Assembly (NCBI RefSeq): GCF_016587375.1
Contig: NZ_BNJG01000003.1
Span: forward strand, 1,178,001 to 1,242,000
Source of the DNA: Ktedonobacter robiniae
GTDB lineage: Bacteria; Chloroflexota; Ktedonobacteria; Ktedonobacterales; Ktedonobacteraceae
Length of the DNA stretch: 64,000 nt
Reading direction: 5' to 3'
Each line of letters opens with the position of its first letter. Positions within the stretch are counted from its first letter, which is position 1. The position numbers and the translations under genes are program-made. The notes beneath the pieces were generated by a model. The model was given only the letters and a program-made list of their open reading frames with translations, ran no database searches and was not told the DNA's origin. Of the stretch, positions 8,649 to 16,800 are shown one piece after another.

Positions 8649-9380
8649 TCATGACAATTCATCTGTCTGCGGTTGAGCATATGGCCACTCAATGACGACC
8701 CCTAACGCTTGAATCAGCGCCACCGCCTGCACGGGATCTATGACCAGACCTTGCAACTCGGTTGGTCCAATATGTACGCCCTCGATCTCACAGCCTGCCA
8801 GGTTCACACCCTTGAGCCTGGTACCCGAAAACTGCACATGGTTGAGGCGGCAGCGCTCGAATACAGCACCTGCCAAGTCCGAGGCCTGAAAGTCCACGTC
8901 GCTAAGATCACACTCTTCAAAGCGGACCGAGCGAAACTTACTAAAACGGAACTGCGCCAGGTTCAAGGTACAGCCCTGAAATACCACGTCCTGGAAGCGC
9001 GATTCGTTGGCCTGCAAGCCAGTCAGAAGGCATGAGCGAAACTCGACCCGGTCCATATTGACCTGCGGCCAGCAGGCGCTCGCCATTTCACACGCCTCCA
9101 AGCGGCAATCCTCCAGGCGCGCAAGGTCGAACTGGCTCTCGTTCAGCTTTACCCGCTTGAGCAATACCTGCTCGATATGGACATGGGACGCGACCTGCCC
9201 GCTCAACTCCTCACGCGCAAGGACGAACGTGCTATAGTGCCCATGATCTTCCACATACGGCGTCGGCAACGCATGCGTCTCCATCCGCCGAGGCAAGAGC
9301 GGCGCTTTGATCGCTCTGACTACGGGCAATGGCCCGGTTTGACCAGCGGGAAGTGGACCAGATTGGTACTGGCTACACAT
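8649..9380 (-). CDS. Pentapeptide-repeat-like protein
   Basis: A 243-residue protein. Residues about 72-215 show the five-residue periodicity of pentapeptide proteins (A/C-D/N-L/F-x-x): for example CDLSDVDFQASDLAGAVFER and RLKGVNLAGCEIEGVHI, predicting a right-handed quadrilateral beta helix. The first 50 residues are Pro-rich and probably disordered. There are no signal peptide or membrane segments, so it is likely cytoplasmic. Some proteins of this fold mimic DNA and bind gyrase, but most have no known role, and nothing here points to gyrase. The ATG at 9378-9380 follows AAGGAGAG. It is not paired with an obvious partner gene. Confidence 0.8.
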   Translation of the reverse strand: MCSQYQSGPLPAGQTGPLPVVRAIKAPLLPRRMETHALPTPYVEDHGHYSTFVLAREELSGQVASHVHIEQVLLKRVKLNESQFDLARLEDCRLEACEMASACWPQVNMDRVEFRSCLLTGLQANESRFQDVVFQGCTLNLAQFRFSKFRSVRFEECDLSDVDFQASDLAGAVFERCRLNHVQFSGTRLKGVNLAGCEIEGVHIGPTELQGLVIDPVQAVALIQALGVVIEWPYAQPQTDELS

Positions 9381-9621
9381 TTCACTTCTCTCCTTTCAGC
9401 GAAGAACACCTACAGCAAGCGACACAAAAAAATTGGAGGGCGATCTACTCACCCTCCAGTGTACACTAAAATTTTTCGCTTGTCGTCTTGCTCTACTTTT
9501 CAATCCTCGGCGGTTCATAGGAAATTGCCGCAACGTTTGCTTTTCATCTTACCATACTGAAAGCTCTCACCTTTTATACGACAAGTCCACCCCCATCCAT
9601 CACAAGCATTGTTCCCGCAAC

Positions 9622-9665
9622 AAACAGGCCCGCGAAACAGCATGTCGTGTTTCGCGGGCCTGTTT
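9622..9665. terminator. 18-bp hairpin after the ABC exporter genes
   Basis: Arms 9622-9639 and 9648-9665 pair exactly with an 8-nt loop. Located 16 nt past the minus-strand exporter stop at 9682; read on the minus strand the stem is followed by TTG and few Ts. The gap 9381-9621 contains a small TGGAGGG/CCCTCCA hairpin (9434-9458) but no gene. Confidence 0.75.
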
Positions 9666-9681
9666 TGGTGTGATACAGCGT

Positions 9682-11553
9682 TTAGACGGCTTCGGGCAGC
9701 GTCTCCTTCACATCCGTGTGACGGAAGCCCATCGCGTAGAGCGAGGCATAGGCGCCATCGGCCTTCAACAGCTCATCGTGCGTACCCTGCTCCATGATCT
9801 CGCCCTTCTGCAAGACAATGATCTTGTCCGCGTTCTTGATGGTCGAGAGGCGGTGCGCGATGACGAAGGCGGTACGTCCATACAGCAGGCGGCGCAAACC
9901 CTCCTGCACCAATACCTCTGTGAAGGTATCAATACTGGCTGTGGCCTCGTCGAGCACCAGAATACGAGGATCGGCCAGCAAGGCGCGCGCGAAGGAGATC
10001 AACTGGCGCTGGCCCACGCTCAGGTTGCGCCCACGCTCGCGAATGACGGTATCATAGCCATCGGGCATGCCAATGATCAGATCATGTACCCCCACAACCT
10101 TCGCGGCCTCCTCCACCTCGGCGTCGCTGGCGTCCAGGCGTCCATAGCGAATGTTCTCGCGAATGGTACCCGTGAAGAGGAAGGGTTCCTGCAACACGAT
10201 GCCGATCTGCCTGCGCAAGGTCTGCTGCTTCACCTCGCGAATATCGTGCCCGTCAATGAGCAAGGCGCCATCCAATACCTCATAGAAGCGAGGCAAGAGA
10301 CTGATGATTGTGCTCTTACCCGCGCCTGTTGGTCCCACAATGGCAATGGTCTGGCCTGCCTGGGCCGTGAGATTCAGCCCACGCAGCACGGGATGCTCTT
10401 TTTTGTAGCCAAAGACCACGTTCTTGAACTCGACGTTGCCCACGACCTCTGGCATATCATAGGCATTTTCACGATCCTGAATGGAAATTGGTACATCCAG
10501 AATCTGGAAGATACGCTCAGCAGCAACGCCCGAGCGCTGCAACTGGGTATACAACATACTCAGGTCGCGAATGGGATCGAAGAAACGGTTGATGTAGAGC
10601 GTGAAGGCGACCAGTACGCCAACCTGTAAATCACCATGCGCGACCAGCCAGCCGCCATAGACCACCGCCAGGGCCGTAGCCACCGCCGCTACGACCTCAA
10701 CTAGTGGCAGGACAAGCGCGGCCACCCGGCTCGACTCCAGGTTCGTATCCAGGTTGTAACGATTCAACTCGTCGAACTCGCTGCGGTTGCGATCCTCACG
10801 CGCCAGACTCTGGATAACGCGCATGCCGGAGATGTTCTCCTGCAAGGTCGCGTTTACCAGCGAGATGGCGGCACGCGTGCGACGGAAGGAACGCTGCGCG
10901 TAACGCTGCCAGAAAATGGCAATGATGACCATGATTGGCAGAACGGTAAAGGTCAGCAGGGCCAGACGCACGCTCAGCGCCAGCATGGTTCCGATAATCC
11001 CCACCAGGGCCACCAGCGAACCCAGCATGGAGAGCAGGCCCGAGCTAAGCATGGATTCCATGACATCGATGTCGCTTTGCAGACGCGACATGACACGCCC
11101 AATCTGCGTGTGGTCATAGAAGCTCAGCGAGAGCCTCTGCAAGTGCGCGAACATGTCGGCACTGATTTTATACAGGATGCGCTGGCCCGCCCAGGACATG
11201 CTCCAGATCTGCCAGTACTGCGACTGCCACATCCCCACATTTACGAGCAAAAGGATTCCGCTAATCCAGGCCAGGCCAACCAGGTCGCCATGACTGATAT
11301 AGCTATCAATTGCTACACCAATAAGGTAGGGGTTCGCCAGGTTGAAGGCGGTATACAGCAGCACCAGGACACAGCTCAGAATGGTCGCGGTCTTGTATTT
11401 ACCAACATAGGGACCAAAGCGACCAATCAGCTTCCAATCAAACTTGCCTTCTATATCTTCATCTGAGCCCGCCAGGCTATTCTCGCTCCAGGTACGGCGA
11501 GCTGAGAGCTTATCATACAAGTCGGACTTGGGTTTACTCTTGCGCAAAATCAC
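9682..11553 (-). CDS. ABC exporter subunit, permease-ATPase fusion (canonical-site subunit)
   Basis: A 623-residue half transporter: a six-helix type IV exporter domain (about residues 60-350) followed by a nucleotide-binding domain. Walker A GPTGAGKST is at 407-415, Walker B ends LVLDEATASID with catalytic Glu536, and the H-loop His567 is in IAHRLST, so its own ATP site is intact. Its signature is LSVGQ (511-515) instead of LSGGQ, and this motif faces the partner's degenerate site. It overlaps the upstream partner gene by 4 nt (ATGA), so the two are co-translated and should form a heterodimer like BmrCD or TM287/288, usually drug or lipid exporters. Substrate unknown. Confidence 0.93.
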   Translation of the reverse strand: MILRKSKPKSDLYDKLSARRTWSENSLAGSDEDIEGKFDWKLIGRFGPYVGKYKTATILSCVLVLLYTAFNLANPYLIGVAIDSYISHGDLVGLAWISGILLLVNVGMWQSQYWQIWSMSWAGQRILYKISADMFAHLQRLSLSFYDHTQIGRVMSRLQSDIDVMESMLSSGLLSMLGSLVALVGIIGTMLALSVRLALLTFTVLPIMVIIAIFWQRYAQRSFRRTRAAISLVNATLQENISGMRVIQSLAREDRNRSEFDELNRYNLDTNLESSRVAALVLPLVEVVAAVATALAVVYGGWLVAHGDLQVGVLVAFTLYINRFFDPIRDLSMLYTQLQRSGVAAERIFQILDVPISIQDRENAYDMPEVVGNVEFKNVVFGYKKEHPVLRGLNLTAQAGQTIAIVGPTGAGKSTIISLLPRFYEVLDGALLIDGHDIREVKQQTLRRQIGIVLQEPFLFTGTIRENIRYGRLDASDAEVEEAAKVVGVHDLIIGMPDGYDTVIRERGRNLSVGQRQLISFARALLADPRILVLDEATASIDTFTEVLVQEGLRRLLYGRTAFVIAHRLSTIKNADKIIVLQKGEIMEQGTHDELLKADGAYASLYAMGFRHTDVKETLPEAV

Positions 11554-13478
11554 CGCATCGCCTCCCTTTTCTCAACATTCTCGGCATCCAGGCGAGGACG
11601 CTGCTGCTGCTCCTCGCTCGCCTCTTTCTTCTCTTTAGAGCTCTTGCGCAGGTCCTCGTCCACCTGCTGCGCGAGCAGGCGAGCTTCGAACTCCTCCTGC
11701 TCACGGAGCTGTAGATCGTACAGGTGAGCATAGGGGCCATCCTGCGTCACCAGGGTATCGTGCGTGCCGTGCTCGACGATATGCCCGTCCTCGATCACCA
11801 GGATCTGGTCGGCATTTTTGACGGTACGCAGGCGCGAGGCCACCACAAAGGAGGTGCGCCCCTTCATGACCGCTTCCAGCGCCTGCTGGATCAAGTATTC
11901 CGTCTCCATATCCACGCTGGAGGTCGAGTCATCCAGGACCAGGATGCGCGGATTCAGCAAGAGGGTACGCGCAATAGCAACACGCTGCTTCTGGCCGCCC
12001 GAGAGGGTGACACCACGCTCACCAACCCAGGTCTCATAGCCATCAGGCAAGCTCAGGATAAATTCATGGATACGCGCCACTTTGGCCGCCGCAATAATCT
12101 GCTCCTCGGTGGCATGCTCTACGCCATAACCGATGTTATCACGAATCGTCGCGTTAAAGAGGAAGACGTCCTGCAAGACCAGACCAATATTGCGCCGCAG
12201 TGAACTCTGCGTGACCTCGCGTACATCCAACCCATCAACCGTGATCGCGCCATTGGTGACATCATAGAAGCGCGGCAGCAGGTGCAACAGCGTGCTCTTA
12301 CCGCTACCCGTCACACCTAGCAAGGCCACAACCTGACCTGGCTGCGCATCAATATTCACATCATGAAGAATCTGGCGGCCACGGGCGTAGGAGAATTCTA
12401 CGTGATCAAAGCGTACATGGCCCTCGATATTCTTCAGTTCCTTGGCATTGGGGGCATCGGTTACTGTCGACTTAGTATCCAGCACGGAGAAGATGCGCTC
12501 ACCGCCCGAGAGACCGCGCATAAACCAGTTCACCATAAAGCCAAAGGTACGCACGGGCGTCGCCAGCAAGAGCGCGTACTGCGTCACCGCGACCATCGTG
12601 CCCAGGCTCAGGTGATGCTGAATAACCGCGATACCACCGACCCAGAGCACCAGCACAGTCACGACGTTCAGCACAAACACCAGCAGAGGCTGGTTCCAGG
12701 CCATGAAGCGCATGGCCTTCAGGCTGTAATCACGCAGATGCTGATTCTGCTTATCGAACTTCTCCATTTCGAACTCTTCGCGCGCGAAGGACTTGACCAC
12801 GCGCACACCACTCAGGCTCTCCTGCATAATGGTGCTGAGTTCGCCATTCTCATTCTGGACAGCCAGCCAGAGCGGGCGAATACGGATCGCCACCTGAGAG
12901 GTAAAGATCGCCAGAAAGGGGACGCAGATCAAGGTCACCAGCGCCAAAGCCCAGTCCAGCGAGAAGAGAATCGCCGCCACCGTGACAAACGTGACGAGGG
13001 CCAAGGCAGCGCGCATCAAACCAAAAGGGAGGAAGTTACGCACCGCTTCAATATCCACCGTCATACGCGACATCAACTGTCCCGTCTCTGAGTCATCGTG
13101 AAAGGCGAAGCTCAGGCCTTGAAGGTGGTCATACATCATGTTACGCAGGTCATACGCGACCTGGTTCGAGACTGCCTGAGAGAGATAGCCCTGTCCATAT
13201 GAGAAGAGACCACGCAATGAGCTGGCCCCTAAAATCGCTACTGCGGCAATGATCAGATCAGTAAGGTTGCCATTCCGCACACCGACATCGATCACCCACT
13301 GCAACAACTGCGGCACCACCAGTGAGGCGCCAGTTGCCAATGCGACACATACGAGAGTAGTAATGGACCAGAACCAGTGAGGGCGTAATAAGCCTAGAAT
13401 ACGAGTAAAGATACGCCAATTAAACTTAAATGATTCAACATACGATGAGAACAATTTTTGCTTTTTTTCTAATGGCAT
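11550..13478 (-). CDS. ABC exporter subunit, permease-ATPase fusion (degenerate-site subunit)
   Basis: First gene of the exporter pair, 642 residues from the chosen start. A six-helix permease domain is followed by an ATPase with Walker A GVTGSGKST (about 388) and a canonical LSGGQ signature. The catalytic Glu after Walker B is replaced by Asp (LVLDDSTSSVD, about 517) and the H-loop His by Ser (VASRLRT, about 548), the known mark of the slow, degenerate site in heterodimeric exporters. A charged, Glu/Lys-rich tail of some 45 residues follows. The ATG at 13476-13478 (MPLEKKQK) has AAAGGA 10 nt upstream; an in-frame ATG at 13502 lacks a well-placed site. Confidence 0.92.
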   Translation of the reverse strand: MPLEKKQKLFSSYVESFKFNWRIFTRILGLLRPHWFWSITTLVCVALATGASLVVPQLLQWVIDVGVRNGNLTDLIIAAVAILGASSLRGLFSYGQGYLSQAVSNQVAYDLRNMMYDHLQGLSFAFHDDSETGQLMSRMTVDIEAVRNFLPFGLMRAALALVTFVTVAAILFSLDWALALVTLICVPFLAIFTSQVAIRIRPLWLAVQNENGELSTIMQESLSGVRVVKSFAREEFEMEKFDKQNQHLRDYSLKAMRFMAWNQPLLVFVLNVVTVLVLWVGGIAVIQHHLSLGTMVAVTQYALLLATPVRTFGFMVNWFMRGLSGGERIFSVLDTKSTVTDAPNAKELKNIEGHVRFDHVEFSYARGRQILHDVNIDAQPGQVVALLGVTGSGKSTLLHLLPRFYDVTNGAITVDGLDVREVTQSSLRRNIGLVLQDVFLFNATIRDNIGYGVEHATEEQIIAAAKVARIHEFILSLPDGYETWVGERGVTLSGGQKQRVAIARTLLLNPRILVLDDSTSSVDMETEYLIQQALEAVMKGRTSFVVASRLRTVKNADQILVIEDGHIVEHGTHDTLVTQDGPYAHLYDLQLREQEEFEARLLAQQVDEDLRKSSKEKKEASEEQQQRPRLDAENVEKREAMR

Positions 13479-13904
13479 TGCAAGCAGGTCCTTTCTTGAC
13501 ATGCCTAACCGCTACGCACATCCACTCCTTCTCTTAAAAGTCTAGCCTGCAATGGCTGACAAGGGGGTGTCAGTCTTTCGATGAGATTTGAGGAGGTATA
13601 AAAAAGAGCGACATGAGGTTGTGTGCACCTCGTGGCTGCACGCTGGCTTTGGCTGGCTATGCCTGTACAAGCAGAAGCGCATAATTCGTTCCTACCAGCC
13701 AACCTATTATCGTACATACACAGCTATTTGTCGCCTATATAAGAAAATTGGTATAGTTCTACATGGGCACTGTATGGAAGCAATGGGCGTAACGGAAAAG
13801 CTTGCTGGCACGTATCTGTTTTGGCGACATCCCTGCTTTATTGCTTTAGATAAACGTCAAGAAAGGCGATTGGATACCCAATTCAATCGAGAAACTGGTC
13901 TGTT
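13479..13904. other. Divergent promoter region, no supported gene
   Basis: It separates the exporter operon (minus) from the permease-like gene (plus). GAGGAGGT at 13590-13597 looks like a strong ribosome-binding site, but the next ATG (13613) is 16 nt away and opens only a 23-codon frame. A short GAGGT/ACCTC hairpin lies at 13616-13632. No clear promoter could be fixed by eye. Confidence 0.45.
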
Positions 13905-15587
13905 ATGCGGATTCGTGGAGATAGAGTACGTTGGCTCTTCTGGCTGCGTTGGAAAATGTTCTCGCGTATGTTTACCGCCCGCCAGACCAGGCAAATTACC
14001 GGTCTGGTACTCTCCCTTCTCATCATCGTGCCGCTCTCACTGGGCATCGCTGCTGCGACATATCTCGCGTATCGCTTCTTGCCAGCACCAGCCAATGCTG
14101 AAGTCCTAACCCTTGTGTTAAGCGGCTTATTCATTTTGTGGCTCACTCTACCACTTTTCGAATACAACGTCAATGAAGGGCTGAATGTCGCGAAATTAGT
14201 CCTATTTCCGCTTAGTCGCGAAGAATTAATGCTCAGCCTGTTGCTCTCAACCTTGTTTGATGTTCCCACCCTCGGTATGCTCCTGCTCTGCCTCGCGGTC
14301 ATCATTGGCTGGGCCAGTTCGCCTCTCGTGGTCCTTATGTCGAGCGTGACCATGCTCATCTTCTTCGCCCAGCTTATCGGATGTAGTCAGCTTGTACTGG
14401 CCCTCCTGGGGCGCGTAATGCAGAGCCGCCGCTTCCGCGATGTCAGCATCCTGCTGGTTGGCCTCTTCTCCTCCTCGTGCTATCTCATCCAGCAACTGGT
14501 CTTTCGCGGCCTGGGCGCACGCCAAATGATTCACGCCCTCTATGACCAGGCCTTCTCGCGCTACCTGCAATGGCTGCCACCTGGCATGGCGGCCCAGGTG
14601 ATCTTACAGGCTACACGTGGCAACTGGCTTTTGAGCTTTGTCTGGCTGCTTCCGCTGCTGGCCATTACCCTACTCGTCCTCTATCTCTGGCAGATCGTCG
14701 TCGAACGCGCGCTTACCGCTACCGAGGGCGCTGGAGCCGTCCGTGTACGCCGCGCACCTGCTAGCCAGCGTGCCCTCGCCACCGCTGCTCCCACGATGCG
14801 CTCACGCCTGGTGCACTGGCTGCCGGAGCAGACCAGGGCCATCGCACTCAAGGACTTGAAGTACTACCGACGCGATCCCATGCTCCTACGCCTCATCATT
14901 CAATCCCTGATCTCGATGGTGGTGCTGATTGTGATTACGCTTTTTAGTCCCACGCGCTTTGGCGATGGCCTGCAATCCTCCTGGACCGTGCTGGCTGTTC
15001 CCTTTTACGCGCTCTTTTTCGTCACTAGCTTTTCGCATAATGTGCTTGGCCTTGAGCGCCAGAGCCTGGCCCTACTCTTTATCTTTCCTATTAAGCCTCA
15101 GCATTTACTCCTGGGCAAGAATCTAATTGCCTTTGTCCTGGGCACTCTCAATCTGCTCATAGTGATCCTGCTAGGAGCATATGTCGCGCACAGCTGGGAG
15201 TACGTGCTGCCCGCGCTGACTATTGGGCTAGCTGGTCTGGGGATTGTCCTGGGCTGTGGCAATCTCTCTTCCGTCTATTTTCCCAGCCGTATGCCCCAGG
15301 AGCAACGCGGCTACCAGGCCAGTGCCATCACGACCTCGCAAGAGAATGGCTGCCTGCGCCTGATTCAGACCTCGGCCCTCTTCTTGCTGATGCTGGTGCT
15401 CCTGACGCCTGTGGCCGCCGCCCTCCTCCTACCTGTCTTCTTCCATGTACTCTGGCTCTGGAGCCTCTCTATTCCGGCCTCCCTCGTCTACAGCTGGCTG
15501 CTCTACTTTATAACCACCCACCTGGCCGCCCAACGCATGCTCCAGAAAGCCCCCGAAATCCTCCGCATCACCACCGCCCGCGAGTAA
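13905..15587 (+). CDS. ABC-2 type permease-like membrane protein
   Basis: A 560-residue integral membrane protein with about twelve to fourteen hydrophobic segments in two halves, separated near residues 275-310 by a polar loop rich in Ala, Arg and Thr. The sequence RAIALKDLKYYRRDPMLLRL before the second half resembles the amphipathic entry helix of ABC-2 exporters (the phrase KDL.Y..RDP is common in that group), so it may export a compound together with an ATPase. No ATPase gene is adjacent on this strand. The ATG at 13905 has no obvious ribosome-binding site; a start at Met18 (13956) is possible. Function is inferred from topology only. Confidence 0.65.
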   Translation: MRIRGDRVRWLFWLRWKMFSRMFTARQTRQITGLVLSLLIIVPLSLGIAAATYLAYRFLPAPANAEVLTLVLSGLFILWLTLPLFEYNVNEGLNVAKLVLFPLSREELMLSLLLSTLFDVPTLGMLLLCLAVIIGWASSPLVVLMSSVTMLIFFAQLIGCSQLVLALLGRVMQSRRFRDVSILLVGLFSSSCYLIQQLVFRGLGARQMIHALYDQAFSRYLQWLPPGMAAQVILQATRGNWLLSFVWLLPLLAITLLVLYLWQIVVERALTATEGAGAVRVRRAPASQRALATAAPTMRSRLVHWLPEQTRAIALKDLKYYRRDPMLLRLIIQSLISMVVLIVITLFSPTRFGDGLQSSWTVLAVPFYALFFVTSFSHNVLGLERQSLALLFIFPIKPQHLLLGKNLIAFVLGTLNLLIVILLGAYVAHSWEYVLPALTIGLAGLGIVLGCGNLSSVYFPSRMPQEQRGYQASAITTSQENGCLRLIQTSALFLLMLVLLTPVAAALLLPVFFHVLWLWSLSIPASLVYSWLLYFITTHLAAQRMLQKAPEILRITTARE

Positions 15588-15589
15588 AA

Positions 15590-15644
15590 AATATGTATGC
15601 TGGGCGTTCCTGGGCAACGCCCAGGAACGCCCAGCATACATATT
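15590..15644. terminator. 26-bp inverted repeat after the permease gene
   Basis: Arms 15590-15615 and 15619-15644 are exact complements with a 3-nt loop (AAC). The left arm begins right after the stop codon. The T-run is limited to TATT. Confidence 0.75.
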
Positions 15645-15657
15645 AATCAGGCGCCGC

Positions 15658-15696
15658 AGACGCAAAAAGTTTTGCCATACAAAACTTTTTGCGTCT
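15658..15696. promoter_or_regulatory. 17-bp inverted repeat just upstream of the WYL regulator promoter
   Basis: AGACGCAAAAAGTTTTG (15658-15674) pairs exactly with 15680-15696 across a 5-nt loop. It lies 9 nt before a possible -35 box of the regulator gene. It could be an operator, or a second terminator of the upstream gene (the arm carries a T5 run). Confidence 0.5.
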
Positions 15697-15704
15697 ACAA
15701 TACC

Positions 15705-15734
15705 TTGCCTTTTGGCACAGCTTCATGCCACAAT
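15705..15734 (+). promoter_or_regulatory. Possible promoter for leaderless WYL regulator mRNA
   Basis: TTGCCT (15705-15710), an 18-nt spacer and CACAAT (15729-15734) resemble -35/-10 boxes. The start ATG follows only six nt after the -10 and has no ribosome-binding site, which suggests a leaderless transcript. The -10 match is modest. Confidence 0.4.
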
Positions 15735-15740
15735 ACAAGT

Positions 15741-16748
15741 ATGCAAAAAATCGAGCGTCTCGTGGCTATTACACTGCTCCTGCAAGCACGTGGAAAAATG
15801 ACAGCCAGGAGACTGGCCGAGATTCTGGGGACATCCACACGCACCATCTACCGGGATATAACCTCGCTTTCACTGGCTCACGTACCAATCTCAATGGACT
15901 ACGGCCCCGGCGGAGGCTACTATCTACCGGCGAACTATCAATTCGATTCGACTGTCTTCACACGTGAAGAGGCAGTCTCGCTTATTTTAAGCACAGATAT
16001 TGCGGGCAACTATAGTCTCTTCGCGGGAGACGACGGGCTACAGCGCGCACTCATCAAACTGGAAGCGACGCTGCCGGAGGAGTATCGCGATAACGTACGC
16101 GCCGCGCGTGAGCGTATCTTCTTTGATACCAGCGCCTGGCACTATGGGAAGGCACAGCACACGACCTATCTGGAACGCATTCGTTCCGCCGTGCTAGAGG
16201 CCTACCAGGTTGAGATTCTCTATCCCTGCGTCTCGTGCATTGATAAGCCTGGCATCAAATGGCGTCGGCTTGATCCCATCGGTCTGGTCTTCAAGGGCCT
16301 GTCGCTTAAACATATTCGTTCAGGTATCTGGTATCTCGTCGCGTATTGCCACACCTGTAGTGCGTACCAGACCTTCCGCGTAGCCAATATCGAGAATATG
16401 CGTGTCCTGAATGAGGCCACGTATACTCACCATGACTTCGATCTACAAAGCTACTGGGAAGAGGAGCATATCACTATCGATGCCATTCAGGCCCCCATCA
16501 ATGTCATTCTGCACATCGACGCCCAGGGCCGCCACAAGCTTGAGGGACGCTATACCATTCTGGACTCCCGCCATGACGGCAGCATCGTTGTGGAGGTCAA
16601 AATGAACTCTATCGAGAGCGCGGTTCCCTACGTACTCGCCTTTGGCACCGAGGCACTTGTGCTCGAACCCCGCGAGCTACGTGACGCAATCGAGGTCGCC
16701 GCACGCCAGATTGCCGAAAAATATCTTGAAAATAGTGAATGCTGCTAG
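15741..16748 (+). CDS. HTH-WYL transcriptional regulator (YafY/DeoR-like)
   Basis: A 335-residue one-component regulator. The N-terminal winged helix-turn-helix (residues 1-60: KMTARRLAEILGTSTRTIYR) binds DNA, and the C-terminal part is a WYL domain with a WCX-like extension, which senses nucleic acids or small ligands in characterised relatives. The region RRLDPIGLVFKG followed by WYLVAYC (about residues 170-200) contains the name-giving WYL signature. The start at 15741 is chosen because MQKIERLVAITLLLQ is the family N-terminus; longer in-frame frames read through a terminator hairpin. It is alone on its strand, convergent with the glycosyltransferase. Target genes are unknown. Confidence 0.9.
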   Translation: MQKIERLVAITLLLQARGKMTARRLAEILGTSTRTIYRDITSLSLAHVPISMDYGPGGGYYLPANYQFDSTVFTREEAVSLILSTDIAGNYSLFAGDDGLQRALIKLEATLPEEYRDNVRAARERIFFDTSAWHYGKAQHTTYLERIRSAVLEAYQVEILYPCVSCIDKPGIKWRRLDPIGLVFKGLSLKHIRSGIWYLVAYCHTCSAYQTFRVANIENMRVLNEATYTHHDFDLQSYWEEEHITIDAIQAPINVILHIDAQGRHKLEGRYTILDSRHDGSIVVEVKMNSIESAVPYVLAFGTEALVLEPRELRDAIEVAARQIAEKYLENSECC

Positions 16749-16791
16749 GCAAATGGCCGCGGCCATTTGCCTAGCAGCATTCACTATTTTC
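16728..16791. terminator. 32-bp perfect palindrome between convergent genes, overlapping a stop codon
   Basis: Arms 16728-16759 and 16760-16791 are exact complements with no spacer, centred on GGCCGCGGCC. The left arm includes the last seven codons' worth of bases of the WYL gene and its TAG; the right arm ends 10 nt before the glycosyltransferase stop at 16801. It can serve both genes. Confidence 0.75.
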
Positions 16792-16800
16792 TTACCTCTT

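Noticed and set aside
9433..10629. A 398-codon plus-strand frame
   Set aside because: It is antisense to the ABC exporter gene and has no ribosome-binding site; a shadow of codon bias.
12363..13091. A 242-codon plus-strand frame
   Set aside because: Antisense to the second ABC exporter gene, with His/Gln-rich non-protein-like composition.
13613..13684. Short leader-like peptide with Cys residues (23 codons)
   Set aside because: The upstream GAGGAGGT is 16 nt away, too far for efficient initiation, and no neighbour supports a peptide function.
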